Source: Renibacterium sp043789415 (GTDB taxonomy: Bacteria; Actinomycetota; Actinomycetes; Actinomycetales; Micrococcaceae). Taken from it: 64,000 bases of DNA. Positions within the stretch are counted from its first letter, which is position 1; each line of letters starts with the position of its first letter. Both the position numbers and the translations under genes were made by a program. Location of the stretch: assembly GCF_043789415.1 (NCBI RefSeq), contig NZ_JBDLLW010000003.1:62001-126000 (forward strand), written 5' to 3'. Positions 44,665-54,645 of this stretch are shown one piece after another. Under the pieces are notes generated by a model. It did no database searches. It saw nothing but the letters and a program-made list of their open reading frames with translations, and was not told the DNA's origin.

Positions 44665-46253
44665 GTTTTTCTTCACCGAATACGTCGAAGCCTTCGAACC
44701 GACCCGCGGTACTGACCAACCCGGTACGCTACCCGCAGTCGGCGAATGCACCCATGCGCTCCAAACGTGCGTTCCTCTTACTGGTGATGAGCCTTTTCGT
44801 GCCGGGAAGCGCCCAGGTAGTGGCGGGGAACCGGAAACTCGGCAGAATCACCCTGCGAGTGACCTTCATCATCTGGGCCTTGTTGATCCTCACGGTGATA
44901 TTCTTCCTGGTCAATCGCGCGGAACTGATCAATCTGCTGACCAACCCCTTCGTCTCGCTGATGTTGATCGGCCTGTTGATCGTGGTGGCGATCGGCTGGG
45001 CTTGGATCTTCATCGACACCCTCAGGATCATTCGTCCGGTGATGCTCGCCCCGGGTCTCAAAGCGGTCGTCCCCGCGCTCGTCGTCGTCCTGATGGTGAT
45101 CACCTCGGGAGGCCTGGGCTATGCGGCGTGGCTGGTCAATTCGGGCCGGAACGCGATCGGCAATATCTTCAGCGCCAATGGGCCGGCCATGGAGCCGGTA
45201 GACGGCCGCTACAACTTCTTGGTGATGGGTGGCGACGCCGGTGCGGACCGGGTAGGGCGACGCCCGGATAGCATTATCGTGATCAGCGTAGACGCGAAGA
45301 CCGGCCAGGCTGTCACCATCTCGATTCCGCGTAACTTCCAGAATGCTCAGTTCAGTCCGAAGTCCCCGATGCGTCAGATCTACCCTGATGGCTATGACTG
45401 CGGTGACGACTGCATCATCAACTTCCTTTACACCGAGGTGACAGAGAAGTACTCCAAGCTCTACCCGGGGGTGGCGGATCCGGGCGCCCAGGCCATGATG
45501 GAGGCAGCAGGAGGCACCCTCGGGCTGACCATCCAGGGCTACTTGCTGATTGATATGGGCGGTTTCTCACAGCTCATCGACGCACTCGGCGGAGTGAAGA
45601 TCAATGCTGGCGGCTGGGTGCCGATCAGCGGCGCGGCAACTGCCGACGGCGGTCATCTGCCACCCGAGGGCTGGATCGCGCCGGGGCTGCAAACCCTCAA
45701 TGGCGAGCAGGCACTGTGGTACGCCCGTTCCCGTGAATGGGTCAATGACTATGCGCGCAGCCAGCGGCAGCAGTGCATCCAGCAAGCCATCTTGAAGCAG
45801 ATGGATCCGACCACCGTACTGACCAAATTCGATGCCATCGCCAATGCCGGTTCGAAGCTCGTCGAATCCGATATCCCGCAACAGCAATTGGGCAGCTTCC
45901 TCGACCTGGCGATCAAAGCCAAGGGATACCCGCTCGACCGGCTGACCCTGGGTCCACCGGATTTTGGCATCGACTTCTCCACCCGGCCTGACTTCGAGGT
46001 GATCCATCAGAGAGTCAAGGATCTCATCTCGGGTAAGACGGCGGCGCCTCCGAGCACCCCTCAAACTCCCGCGCAACCCGGGACCGCGGATAAGCCTCCC
46101 GCACAATCCACCCAGCAGAATCAGCCGCCGCAGCCGCCGAGCTCTCAGACTCCGCCGGTGACCAAAGAATATCTGCAACAGCTTGCGGTCAATGGAAACG
46201 AGGCTGAGTTGATCAGCTTGCTGTCCAATAACGGTAACTGCACCCCTGGCTAA
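44661..46253 (+). CDS. LytR-CpsA-Psr (LCP) family protein
   Basis: A 530-residue membrane protein. Hydrophobic segments lie at about residues 35-52, 68-88, 95-115 and 133-155. The extracellular LCP domain (about 185-430) contains NFLVMGGDAG, RRPDSIIVISVD with the basic/acidic phosphate-binding residues, and LNGEQALWYARSR. LCP enzymes transfer glycopolymers from lipid carriers to peptidoglycan; in actinomycetes this includes arabinogalactan-type or teichoic polymers. The C-terminal ~90 residues are Pro/Gln-rich. Four membrane segments are more than the usual single anchor. The start overlaps purE in ATGA. Confidence 0.92.
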   Translation: MSFSSPNTSKPSNRPAVLTNPVRYPQSANAPMRSKRAFLLLVMSLFVPGSAQVVAGNRKLGRITLRVTFIIWALLILTVIFFLVNRAELINLLTNPFVSLMLIGLLIVVAIGWAWIFIDTLRIIRPVMLAPGLKAVVPALVVVLMVITSGGLGYAAWLVNSGRNAIGNIFSANGPAMEPVDGRYNFLVMGGDAGADRVGRRPDSIIVISVDAKTGQAVTISIPRNFQNAQFSPKSPMRQIYPDGYDCGDDCIINFLYTEVTEKYSKLYPGVADPGAQAMMEAAGGTLGLTIQGYLLIDMGGFSQLIDALGGVKINAGGWVPISGAATADGGHLPPEGWIAPGLQTLNGEQALWYARSREWVNDYARSQRQQCIQQAILKQMDPTTVLTKFDAIANAGSKLVESDIPQQQLGSFLDLAIKAKGYPLDRLTLGPPDFGIDFSTRPDFEVIHQRVKDLISGKTAAPPSTPQTPAQPGTADKPPAQSTQQNQPPQPPSSQTPPVTKEYLQQLAVNGNEAELISLLSNNGNCTPG

Positions 46254-46262
46254 GGAGTTCCT

Positions 46263-47498
46263 ATGTACAAACTCAATACTGTGCTTCGCCCCTATGCCTG
46301 GGGCTCCACAACGGCGATCGCCGAGCTACTGGGCCGCGAACCTTCGGGCGGTCCCGAAGCAGAGTTGTGGATCGGCGCTCACCCAGGTGCACCTTCGCGG
46401 GTCTCGATCGCGGGCCGAGAGGAGTCATTGGACCAGTTGATCTCCGAGCAGCCCGAGCAGGCGCTGGGCGCTGCCTCACGCCAGGCCTTCGGTGACCGGT
46501 TGCCCTTCCTGATGAAAGTCCTAGCGGCCCAGAAAGCGCTCTCATTGCAGGTCCATCCGACCTTGGCGCAGGCCGCCGCAGGATTCAAGGCTGAGGACGA
46601 CGCCGGGGTGCCTCGTGAAGCGGACCATCGTAATTACAAAGACGATAATCACAAGCCCGAGATGATTTTCGCCCTCACCCCGTTCGAAGCACTCTGCGGA
46701 TTCCGAGCCGCCGCTGAATCACTAGCGATCTTCCGTCAGCTGGAACAGCGAGCACAAGCCGCTAACACCGAGTTTCCCGTGCTACTCCGCGAGGTTTGCG
46801 CAGCTCTCGAAAGCAGTGAAAGTTCAGCGGCCCTTCGGCGGGCCTTTGAATTGCTGATCACCGGCGGCGAACAGGCGAAGTCCGCGCTGCTTTCGGTAGT
46901 CGCTCTACTCGACTCGGAGCCCTCGACGGAGCCCTTCCAGCAAGCGTTTGCGACCGTGGTAGAGCTGAATTCGCAGTTCCCCGGAGACATTGGCGCGCTG
47001 ATCTCCCTGCTGCTCAACCGGGTTCATCTGGAGCCCGGCGAGAGCCTGGCGATGCCAGCTGGAAATGTGCACGCCTATCTCCACGGCCTGGGCATCGAGG
47101 TGATGGCCAGTTCAGATAATGTGCTGCGCGGCGGATTGACGCCGAAGTTCGTGGATGTTCCAGAACTGCTTCGGACCATCGATTTCCGGGAGCTTCCAGT
47201 ACCCACCGTAACAGCCACGGAGACCGAACTCGGGCAAGAACTCTATCTCCCCGGTTTCTCCGAGTTCCAGCTTCAGCGCATAGTGATTGAGGCAGCGGCG
47301 GAACCCACCGCGCTGGCCCAAAACGGTGCTGCGCTCATCCTGGTGACAGCGGGAACCGCGGTGCTCGATTCTCCGCAGGGAGACCTCAGCCTGGTTCGCG
47401 GTGAGAGCGCCTTCATTCCGGCGGTGGAGGCCCCCGTGATGGTGCATTCCAGCACGGGCTGCACGGCGTTCGCCGTCACCACCAATCTGGGGGCATAA
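46263..47498 (+). CDS. manA: Mannose-6-phosphate isomerase, class I
   Basis: A 411-residue cupin-type isomerase. It opens with YAWGSTTAIAELLG and ELWIGAHPGAPS, carries the zinc-binding LQVHP and NHKPEMIFAL segments, and has GNVHAYLHGLGIEVMASSDNVLRGG near the active site. It interconverts fructose-6-phosphate and mannose-6-phosphate, feeding GDP-mannose and polyprenyl-phosphomannose. It starts 9 bases after the LCP gene with AAGGAG as ribosome binding site. A phosphomannomutase gene is not in this window. Confidence 0.94.
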   Translation: MYKLNTVLRPYAWGSTTAIAELLGREPSGGPEAELWIGAHPGAPSRVSIAGREESLDQLISEQPEQALGAASRQAFGDRLPFLMKVLAAQKALSLQVHPTLAQAAAGFKAEDDAGVPREADHRNYKDDNHKPEMIFALTPFEALCGFRAAAESLAIFRQLEQRAQAANTEFPVLLREVCAALESSESSAALRRAFELLITGGEQAKSALLSVVALLDSEPSTEPFQQAFATVVELNSQFPGDIGALISLLLNRVHLEPGESLAMPAGNVHAYLHGLGIEVMASSDNVLRGGLTPKFVDVPELLRTIDFRELPVPTVTATETELGQELYLPGFSEFQLQRIVIEAAAEPTALAQNGAALILVTAGTAVLDSPQGDLSLVRGESAFIPAVEAPVMVHSSTGCTAFAVTTNLGA

Positions 47499-47500
47499 GT

Positions 47501-48514
47501 TCAGCGTTTAACCAGGGACCGAACCCGTCTCAATATCTTCCGGCCAAGCGGCAAGGCCTTGGAATAGAGCGAATAGATCGGCGAAAGCGGCTTATCCCAG
47601 CTTCCTGCCAGCAGGTTCTCATGGCTTGCGAAACCAAATTTGAATTGCGAGACCCCGTCGTTAAGCAAGCCATTGAAATCGTAACGGGTAATGCCCCGCT
47701 CGCGCATGGTCTGAATCGCCATCCACTTCAGGGCGTAATTGGCACGCAACTGCGAACCTTTATCGGTCATTCCACCGTAGAGTTCGAAAGCCGTGGTCTC
47801 GCTGCATGCCAGCCAGAGGAAAGCGAGTACCTCTTGCCCGTGAAGAGCAGCGAAAACCGGCGACTGCTCACCGAGATTCTTGAAGATATCCCGATAATAA
47901 TCGTCTTGATGGATGCCGAACCCCGCACGTTCAGCAGTCTGCCGATATACTTCCAAGCATCCCTGTAACTCGGCTTCGCCAACCCGCTTGAATTCGATGT
48001 CTTCCCTTCCCGACTTGCGGATATACTGCCGGGTTTTCTTTGTCATCGCAGCGAACAATTCGTCATCGCTACGGGTCAAATCAAGAATCAGGGTGCGTGG
48101 AATCAGGATCTCGGTAGCAGCTTCTCGCCACCCAGCAGCACTCAGCATGGAGGTGCGAGGATCAGTGAAGTCCCAGTCTGGATCAGCCGTCAGCACCACT
48201 GCTTTACGTCGTTTAACCGCCTCTGCAACTTCCGGAAGCACTTCAGTCAGACGATTTTCCGCAGCTTGCGGCCCTCTGGGAATATAGGCGAGCGCGCGAA
48301 AAGGTAAAGGCAGGGTTCGATAAAGCACCTGGGCCGAGCCGATGAGCGTTTCACCGTCAAGAACAAGCAACCGCTCTGCGCTCCAGCCGTGCTGAGCTTT
48401 GGATTCTCCCCAGCCCCAGAGCTGCATAGGGTGCCCGCCGTGTGCATTGACCGCGGCATCCCATTCATTACGATCCAGGCAAGGCTTAACCTCAAGCAAA
48501 GTGGTTGATGTCAT
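47501..48514 (-). CDS. FemAB/FmhB-family aminoacyltransferase (peptidoglycan bridge)
   Basis: A 337-residue protein with two GNAT-like halves. YIPRGPQA lies in the first, and the second carries FELYGGMTDKGSQLRANYAL and ITRYDFNGLLNDGVSQFKFGF, which is typical of the family. Such enzymes add amino acids from aminoacyl-tRNA to the stem peptide of lipid II, forming the interpeptide bridge common in Micrococcaceae. It converges on manA, with 2 bases between the two stops. Codon use is a little AT-richer than in the flanking operon. Confidence 0.88.
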   Translation of the reverse strand: MTSTTLLEVKPCLDRNEWDAAVNAHGGHPMQLWGWGESKAQHGWSAERLLVLDGETLIGSAQVLYRTLPLPFRALAYIPRGPQAAENRLTEVLPEVAEAVKRRKAVVLTADPDWDFTDPRTSMLSAAGWREAATEILIPRTLILDLTRSDDELFAAMTKKTRQYIRKSGREDIEFKRVGEAELQGCLEVYRQTAERAGFGIHQDDYYRDIFKNLGEQSPVFAALHGQEVLAFLWLACSETTAFELYGGMTDKGSQLRANYALKWMAIQTMRERGITRYDFNGLLNDGVSQFKFGFASHENLLAGSWDKPLSPIYSLYSKALPLGRKILRRVRSLVKR

Positions 48515-48520
48515 GGCTTA

Positions 48521-48526
48521 AGCCTA
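48521..48526 (-). promoter_or_regulatory. -10 element TAGGCT, femAB gene (leaderless)
   Basis: TAGGCT ends 6 bases before the ATG at 48514. Confidence 0.5.
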
Positions 48527-48571
48527 GCGTTCTCAACAGGGTCATCAGACGCCCTAGCCGCTCTGCCGTAC

Positions 48572-49543
48572 CTAGCGGTCATCCCACATCAGGTGCTGGG
48601 TTTCAATACTCAGTACCAAGCCATACGGATGATAATGCGGAAAACACAGCTCCCCTCGCTCGTCCACCATCTTGAATCGAATCTCAGCAAAACTTGGATA
48701 TCGACTCGTGGTCACTTCAACGCTGACCGTCGCGAATTCACCTGGAAAGGTCGTCGGAACAGGGATCAGTTCTTGCGTGTAGGGCATAGTAGGCGTATTC
48801 GGCACCATTCGCTTGACCGAACGATTGATCCAAGGCACATTCCCCGCGTTCTTGATCGTCCAGGTCTTAATGAAAGTTGCTCCGAAAGGAAAAATGCTGC
48901 CGTCAGGGATCGTCTCAGAAATAAACTGGGATACGTCTACTTTGCCATCTTCAAACACGGTGTTTTCAGAGGGGCCCAGTGGCTTAGGCACCATCAGCAA
49001 CCTGGCACTACTCAGTTCTTGTTGCATCTTTGAAGCCTCTTCGCGGAAAGCTTCGCTCTGCTCGAAAGAATGTCGAACGGCCCGCAGTAATGCCTCTTTG
49101 AACGACGTCCGCATGGTCTGCCCAGGCTTCGCGGTGTAGCTCTCTTCAGCATCAAACATCAAAGTACGCTTGTAGGTCATAAAGGCCCAGGTGTCTCGCA
49201 CTTGCTTGGTATCCGTGCTGGTGCCCTTGAGGCGAGGATTGCCCCTCTTGATGAGAAAATAATCCCGCTCGTTGGGTGTGTAGTGACAAAACATGAAAGC
49301 AAGTGCAGCCCTAGCCCGAGCCTTTTCCTCACGGTCGTCAAGCGAAATCTCATAAAATCTCACGAAGCAAAAAACTAATTTATTTATATCGTGATCGGTT
49401 GCCTCACCTTGCACACCGAAGAGGTCTCCAGCCAGCTTCGTCAAGCCGGGGCAGGTTTCAACGCGCAAGCTGGGTACTCGCTGGTTGGGCGCAAACCGAC
49501 AGAAGATTTCCTCGAGGCAGGACTCAAGCAGCAGAGCTTCCAT
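48572..49543 (-). CDS. NBR1-type Ig-like domain protein with damaged 5' end
   Basis: The open frame from ATG 49543 gives 323 residues. The last ~115 match the NBR1-type Ig-like domain: IPDGSIFPFGATFIKTWTIK, NAGNVPWINR, a VEVTTSRYPSFAEIRFKM strand and FPHYHPYGLVLSI. About residues 60-190 are helical and charged, with no recognised fold. Bacterial NBR1 proteins often carry an N-terminal DNA-binding helix-turn-helix. Here the frame continues upstream of the ATG with protein-like sequence (AKWWKGDAW) but meets a stop, and HTH-like sequence lies in another frame. The annotated protein may therefore be a truncated remnant. The region is AT-richer than its neighbours. Confidence 0.6.
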   Translation of the reverse strand: MEALLLESCLEEIFCRFAPNQRVPSLRVETCPGLTKLAGDLFGVQGEATDHDINKLVFCFVRFYEISLDDREEKARARAALAFMFCHYTPNERDYFLIKRGNPRLKGTSTDTKQVRDTWAFMTYKRTLMFDAEESYTAKPGQTMRTSFKEALLRAVRHSFEQSEAFREEASKMQQELSSARLLMVPKPLGPSENTVFEDGKVDVSQFISETIPDGSIFPFGATFIKTWTIKNAGNVPWINRSVKRMVPNTPTMPYTQELIPVPTTFPGEFATVSVEVTTSRYPSFAEIRFKMVDERGELCFPHYHPYGLVLSIETQHLMWDDR

Positions 49544-49865
49544 CCAGGCATCCCCCTTCCACCACTTAGCTGATCTGTCTACCGCATCAGTCTCTCGACC
49601 AGCACACCGTGTAAACGGTTTCCTGAAAGATCTTCAGTTACTTCCGATGGTACTTCCAGTCAAGAAGCTACCACAGGCAGAACACACCTGCCATCACCTA
49701 TAAATTGGGGAAATACATACGAAGACGATTGCCTTTTGACGGATACCAGATCCAGCAGATGCTCGGATAACTGGTGGATCTTCAAAAGTTATACATTTCT
49801 GAAACTCTAAAATGATTTCATGAATTTATATACTGGAAACTGACACTCGTCGGGAAAATCAATTC
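49544..49865 (-). pseudogene. Gene-free stretch holding frameshifted remains of an N-terminal HTH region
   Basis: Read on the minus strand, bases 49641-49579 encode VTEDLSGNRLHGVLVERLMR and then a stop. Bases 49585-49544, in the frame of the NBR1 gene, encode AVDRSAKWWKGDAW leading into its ATG, and just upstream that frame also reads TGSTIGSN before a TGA. Joined, these resemble the helix-turn-helix plus linker of actinobacterial HTH-NBR1 proteins. The rest of the stretch (about 49665-49865) is AT-rich and I see nothing in it. Confidence 0.45.
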
Positions 49866-50915
49866 CTATCGCCGAGCGTAGGACTCCCATTTATTCGCGT
49901 GATGCTCGGCGTCCACGAACCGGACGGTCCCGGATTTAGAGCGCATCACAATCGACTGAGTGACAACCCGGTCTTTTGTATAGCGAACTCCGCGCAATAA
50001 ATCTCCGTCAGTAATACCGGTGGCGGCAAAGTAACAGTTATCGCTGGTCACCAGGTCATTGGTGGAGAGCACTCGATCCAGATCGTGTCCGGCGTCGAGC
50101 GCCTTCTGCTTCTCCTCGTCCGAAGTGGGCCACAGCCGCCCCTGAATGACGCCGCCCAGGGCTTTGATGGCGCAAGCTGCGACAATCCCCTCGGGCGTGC
50201 CGCCGATGCCCATCAGCGCGTCGACCCCGGTGTTCGAACGAGCGGCGGCTATAGCACCGGCGACGTCGCCGTCCATAATGAACCTGGTCCGGGCACCAGC
50301 TGCTCTGATCTCCTCGACCAGCGGCTTGTGCCTGTCACGATCCAGCACCATGACGTTCAGCTGGTTGACCTTGACGCCCTTGGCCTTGGCGATCAGGTGC
50401 AGATTCTGCTTCACCGGAAGTCTCAAATCCACCATATCCGCGGCTTCCGGGCCGGTGACCAGTTTCTCCATGTAGAACACCGCTGAGGGATCGAACATGG
50501 TGCCGCGTTCCGCCACCGCCAGCACGGCCAAGGCATTGTTGATACCGAGTGCGGTCAGCCGGGTGCCGTCGATCGGATCGACCGCCACATCGACCTCCGG
50601 ACCGGTGCCATCCCCCACTCGTTCGCCGTTGAAGAGCATCGGGGCTTCGTCTTTTTCACCTTCGCCGATCACCACAACGCCGTTGAAGTGCACGGTGTGC
50701 AGAAAGGAGCGCATCGCGTCCACCGCAGCGCCATCGGCTTTGTTCTTATCGCCAAAACCGACCCAGTGCCCTCCGGCGATCGCGGCGGCTTCGGTCACCC
50801 GCACCAGTTCGAGCGCAAGATTGCGGTCCGGCTCGTCGTCGCCCACGGCCAGCGCTGAGGACAGCGTCGAGTACTTGGCGTCGTCTGGGAGGGCGGAAAA
50901 TTTAGTCTCGGGCAC
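49866..50915 (-). CDS. glpX: Class II fructose-1,6-bisphosphatase
   Basis: A 349-residue lithium-sensitive phosphatase fold. GEGEKDEAPML (about residues 82-92), VDPIDGTRLTALG (metal-binding DPIDGT) and GIGGTPEGI in the C-terminal half are all present. It hydrolyses fructose-1,6-bisphosphate in gluconeogenesis, the only such activity in many actinomycetes. This fits growth on rhamnose-derived C3 units. The GTG start has TGAGGA about 7 bases upstream. It is divergent from the DUF4245-carbonic anhydrase operon. Confidence 0.95.
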   Translation of the reverse strand: MPETKFSALPDDAKYSTLSSALAVGDDEPDRNLALELVRVTEAAAIAGGHWVGFGDKNKADGAAVDAMRSFLHTVHFNGVVVIGEGEKDEAPMLFNGERVGDGTGPEVDVAVDPIDGTRLTALGINNALAVLAVAERGTMFDPSAVFYMEKLVTGPEAADMVDLRLPVKQNLHLIAKAKGVKVNQLNVMVLDRDRHKPLVEEIRAAGARTRFIMDGDVAGAIAAARSNTGVDALMGIGGTPEGIVAACAIKALGGVIQGRLWPTSDEEKQKALDAGHDLDRVLSTNDLVTSDNCYFAATGITDGDLLRGVRYTKDRVVTQSIVMRSKSGTVRFVDAEHHANKWESYARR

Positions 50916-51039
50916 GATGGATCCTCATCATTGAGCGGTCATGTCATTTCCAAGCATAGTTTGGCGGCATCGCCCAGAGAACCACTGTGATGCACGCCTC
51001 AAATGGTGTTCTACGGGCAGAGTGCGAGATCATAGAACC

Positions 51040-51690
51040 ATGAACGAAGCATCGCAGCGCACCGAGCCGGTGGAATCCGGCCAGGCCGATCCCGGTCCGT
51101 ACGACGGCGCCTCGCCTATTTTGCTGCAACCGGCAGCCGCGAAGCGGGCCAATGCGACAGTGATCGGGATGCTCGTCGCCGTGTTGCTCTGCCTGGTGCT
51201 CGCCCTTCCGCTGGCTTTCTTCACCGCCAAGCCCAATGGACAGAGCTACCGGCCCGATGTGGACGTCACCGCGGCGGCCAACGATGCCAAAGGGGTTGCC
51301 GGGTTCACCCCCGCGGCTCCCCAGCTCCCTGACGGCTGGTCCGTCAACTACGCACGCTGGAACAAGGCTGGCAGCGATGGGGTGGCCTTCTGGGAGATCG
51401 GCTATGTCACTCCTTCCCAGCAGTTCATCGCGTTGACTCAGACCGCCCAGCCCAATCCCACCTGGCTGGCCGGCCGCACCGATAACGCCGCTGTCACCGG
51501 GGAGCGCACCGAGAGCGGCAGCAACTGGGAACTGCGGGATAAGCCCGGAACCTCCACCTCACTCATCCTCACCGCGGCCACCACCGTGGTGCTGCGTGGC
51601 GAGTTCAGCAATGGCGCGGTGCCACTGACCGATCTGGACGCTCTCGCGCTCTCCGTGGTCAAAGCCCTTCCCGAGGCCGGTGGGCGATGA
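51040..51690 (+). CDS. DUF4245 family membrane-anchored protein
   Basis: A 216-residue protein with a cytoplasmic N-terminus (about 40 residues), one membrane segment (VIGMLVAVLLCLVLALPLAF, about 42-61) and an extracytoplasmic domain. The domain has the family pattern PDGWSVNYARWN and VAFWEIGYVTPSQQFIALTQT. The function is unknown; homologues lie beside glpX and fumC in actinobacteria. I choose ATG 51040. The frame is open 33 codons further up without similarity, and GATCAT lies 6 bases before the ATG as a weak -10. The stop overlaps the carbonic anhydrase start (ATGA). Confidence 0.82.
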   Translation: MNEASQRTEPVESGQADPGPYDGASPILLQPAAAKRANATVIGMLVAVLLCLVLALPLAFFTAKPNGQSYRPDVDVTAAANDAKGVAGFTPAAPQLPDGWSVNYARWNKAGSDGVAFWEIGYVTPSQQFIALTQTAQPNPTWLAGRTDNAAVTGERTESGSNWELRDKPGTSTSLILTAATTVVLRGEFSNGAVPLTDLDALALSVVKALPEAGGR

Positions 51691-52298
51691 GCAAGCTCAG
51701 TCCGCAAGACGCCTGGACAAAACTCCGGGACGGGAATCAGCGGTTCATCAACGGGAACTCGCAGCACCCCAACCAGGACGCGGCACATCGTGAGTCCCTG
51801 GTGAAGCAGCAGAACCCCTTTGCGGTGATCTTCGGTTGCTCTGACTCCCGGCTCGCCGCCGAGATCATCTTCGACCTCGGCCTCGGCGATGCCTTCGTGG
51901 TCCGCACCGCGGGCCAGGTCATCGATTTGGCCGTGCTGGGCTCCATCGAGTACTCCATCTCAGTGCTCGGGGTTCCGCTCATCGTGGTGCTCGGGCACGA
52001 TAACTGCGGCGCGGTGGCCGCCACCAAAGAAGCGGTAGATTCCGGTGAGATGCCTCACGGCTATCTGCGCAACCTGGTGGAGCGGATCACCCCCTCGGTG
52101 CTGGCCTCTCAGCGGGACGGCGGTCAGGACGTCAATGACTACATGGTGGAGCACATCAAGCAGACCACTGCTCGGCTGGTGGAGACCTCGCGCACCGTCG
52201 CTGAGGCGATCGACCGGCATGAGGTTGCCGTGCTCGGCCTCGCCTATCGGCTGGAAGAGGGCCGAGCGGAACTCGTGAACAGCCTGGGGACGCTTTAG
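51687..52298 (+). CDS. Beta-class carbonic anhydrase
   Basis: A 203-residue enzyme with zinc ligands C51 (in GCSDSRLAAE), H104 and C107 (in LGHDNCGAV), and the catalytic Asp-Arg pair D53 and R55. It interconverts CO2 and bicarbonate, supplying carboxylases such as PurK and biotin enzymes. It begins within the ATGA overlap with the DUF4245 gene. Confidence 0.94.
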   Translation: MSKLSPQDAWTKLRDGNQRFINGNSQHPNQDAAHRESLVKQQNPFAVIFGCSDSRLAAEIIFDLGLGDAFVVRTAGQVIDLAVLGSIEYSISVLGVPLIVVLGHDNCGAVAATKEAVDSGEMPHGYLRNLVERITPSVLASQRDGGQDVNDYMVEHIKQTTARLVETSRTVAEAIDRHEVAVLGLAYRLEEGRAELVNSLGTL

Positions 52299-52334
52299 GG
52301 GCAGTCCGGCCCGAGGATGAGTCCAGGCCAGAAA

Positions 52335-52363
52335 TTGTTCACAGCTAAGCACCCGGATAATCT
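52335..52363 (+). promoter_or_regulatory. fumC promoter (leaderless)
   Basis: TTGTTC (52335-52340) and TAATCT (52358-52363) are 17 bases apart, and the -10 ends 6 bases before the ATG at 52370. An AGAGG in the spacer could also act as SD. Confidence 0.55.
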
Positions 52364-52369
52364 AGAGGC

Positions 52370-53788
<1,419 letters not shown>

Positions 53789-53798
53789 CGGTAGTCCG

Positions 53799-53863
53799 TC
53801 CCTGAAAACAGGGAACCGACAGCAAGGGCTGGTCGCCTCCGGAGAGCGGAGGCCACCAGCCCT
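53799..53863. terminator. Terminator hairpins after fumC
   Basis: A small hairpin TCCCTG-AAAA-CAGGGA (53799-53814) is followed by a strong stem. In it, AGGGCTGGT (53825-53833) pairs with ACCAGCCCT (53855-53863), and inside GCCTCCG pairs with CGGAGGC with a 5-base loop. A weak CCCTTT tail follows. Confidence 0.75.
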
Positions 53864-53929
53864 GCTCCCTTTAAGAGCACTCCTCTTCAGACGTGAACGC
53901 TTCGCTGTGATCAAGATCACCCTCAAACA

Positions 53930-53989
53930 TTTTGCACTTTGAAACCCTAAGTGCAAAAATTTACTCCATGGGCGATAGTGCAAAAATTT
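53930..53989 (+). promoter_or_regulatory. TetR operator overlapping its promoter, plus a repeated half-site
   Basis: TTTTGCACTT (53930-53939) and AAGTGCAAAA (53949-53958) form a perfect 10-bp inverted repeat with a 9-base spacer. TTGCAC (53932-53937) and AAAAAT (53955-53960), 17 bases apart, could be the -35 and -10 for the ATG at 53968, so a bound repressor would block the promoter. The 13-mer AGTGCAAAAATTT occurs at 53950 and again at 53977, inside the first codons. Confidence 0.7.
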
Positions 53990-54645
53990 CAGTTAATTCC
54001 GCGGTCGCGGAACCGAGTTTGCGCGACCGTAAAAAGCACGCCACCCGCTCGGCAATCGCGGAAGCCGCACTCGAACTGACATTGTCTCTGGGGTTCCATA
54101 ACTTCACCATCGAGCAGCTCTGTGAGCAAGTTGGGGTTTCCCGGCGCACCTTTTTCAATTACTACGCCAGCAAAGAGGATGCCGTTCTCGGTTGGGACGG
54201 CGGAGAGTTTCCAGAAACCTTGCGCGCTGAATTCATCGCCCGCGGACCAAAGGAAATTGGAGAACACTTTTCAGCGTCTCTCCTGGAAGATTTGCTCTGG
54301 TTATTCGAAAAAGCCTCGGAGTTGCAACCGAGTGTGCACCGGCGCACCGAGAAATTCATTGAAGCTGTGGTGAGCGATAAAAATTTACTCACCAGGTCGC
54401 TTCAGAATCTTGAATTTCTCGAAAGGGGCCTCCGCGAGATGATAGCCGAACGGGAAAGGGTGAGTCCGGAACATCACGGCGTCCAGATGTTGACCCTGAT
54501 CATTGTCTCTTTGGCACGTCGAGCTACCGAAGAATCGCTAGAACAAGGAAATCCTGTTGATTTAGCGCAAGTTATGCGACGCTATTTATGTATTGCCCAG
54601 GAAATCTTCCATAATTCCGTACTGAAGAATGAAGGACAGGAATGA
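53968..54645 (+). CDS. TetR family transcriptional regulator
   Basis: A 225-residue regulator. The N-terminal DNA-binding domain runs through KHATRSAIAEAALELTLSLG and FTIEQLCEQVGVSRRTFFNY (about residues 54-73), typical of TetR. The rest is a helical ligand-binding domain. It is followed, with a 4-base overlap, by a DHA2 efflux pump gene, so it most likely represses the pump and itself. Starts at TTG 53932, ATG 53968 or TTG 54019 are possible; I use the ATG. Two copies of a TGCAAAA motif surround it. Confidence 0.88.
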   Translation: MGDSAKISVNSAVAEPSLRDRKKHATRSAIAEAALELTLSLGFHNFTIEQLCEQVGVSRRTFFNYYASKEDAVLGWDGGEFPETLRAEFIARGPKEIGEHFSASLLEDLLWLFEKASELQPSVHRRTEKFIEAVVSDKNLLTRSLQNLEFLERGLREMIAERERVSPEHHGVQMLTLIIVSLARRATEESLEQGNPVDLAQVMRRYLCIAQEIFHNSVLKNEGQE

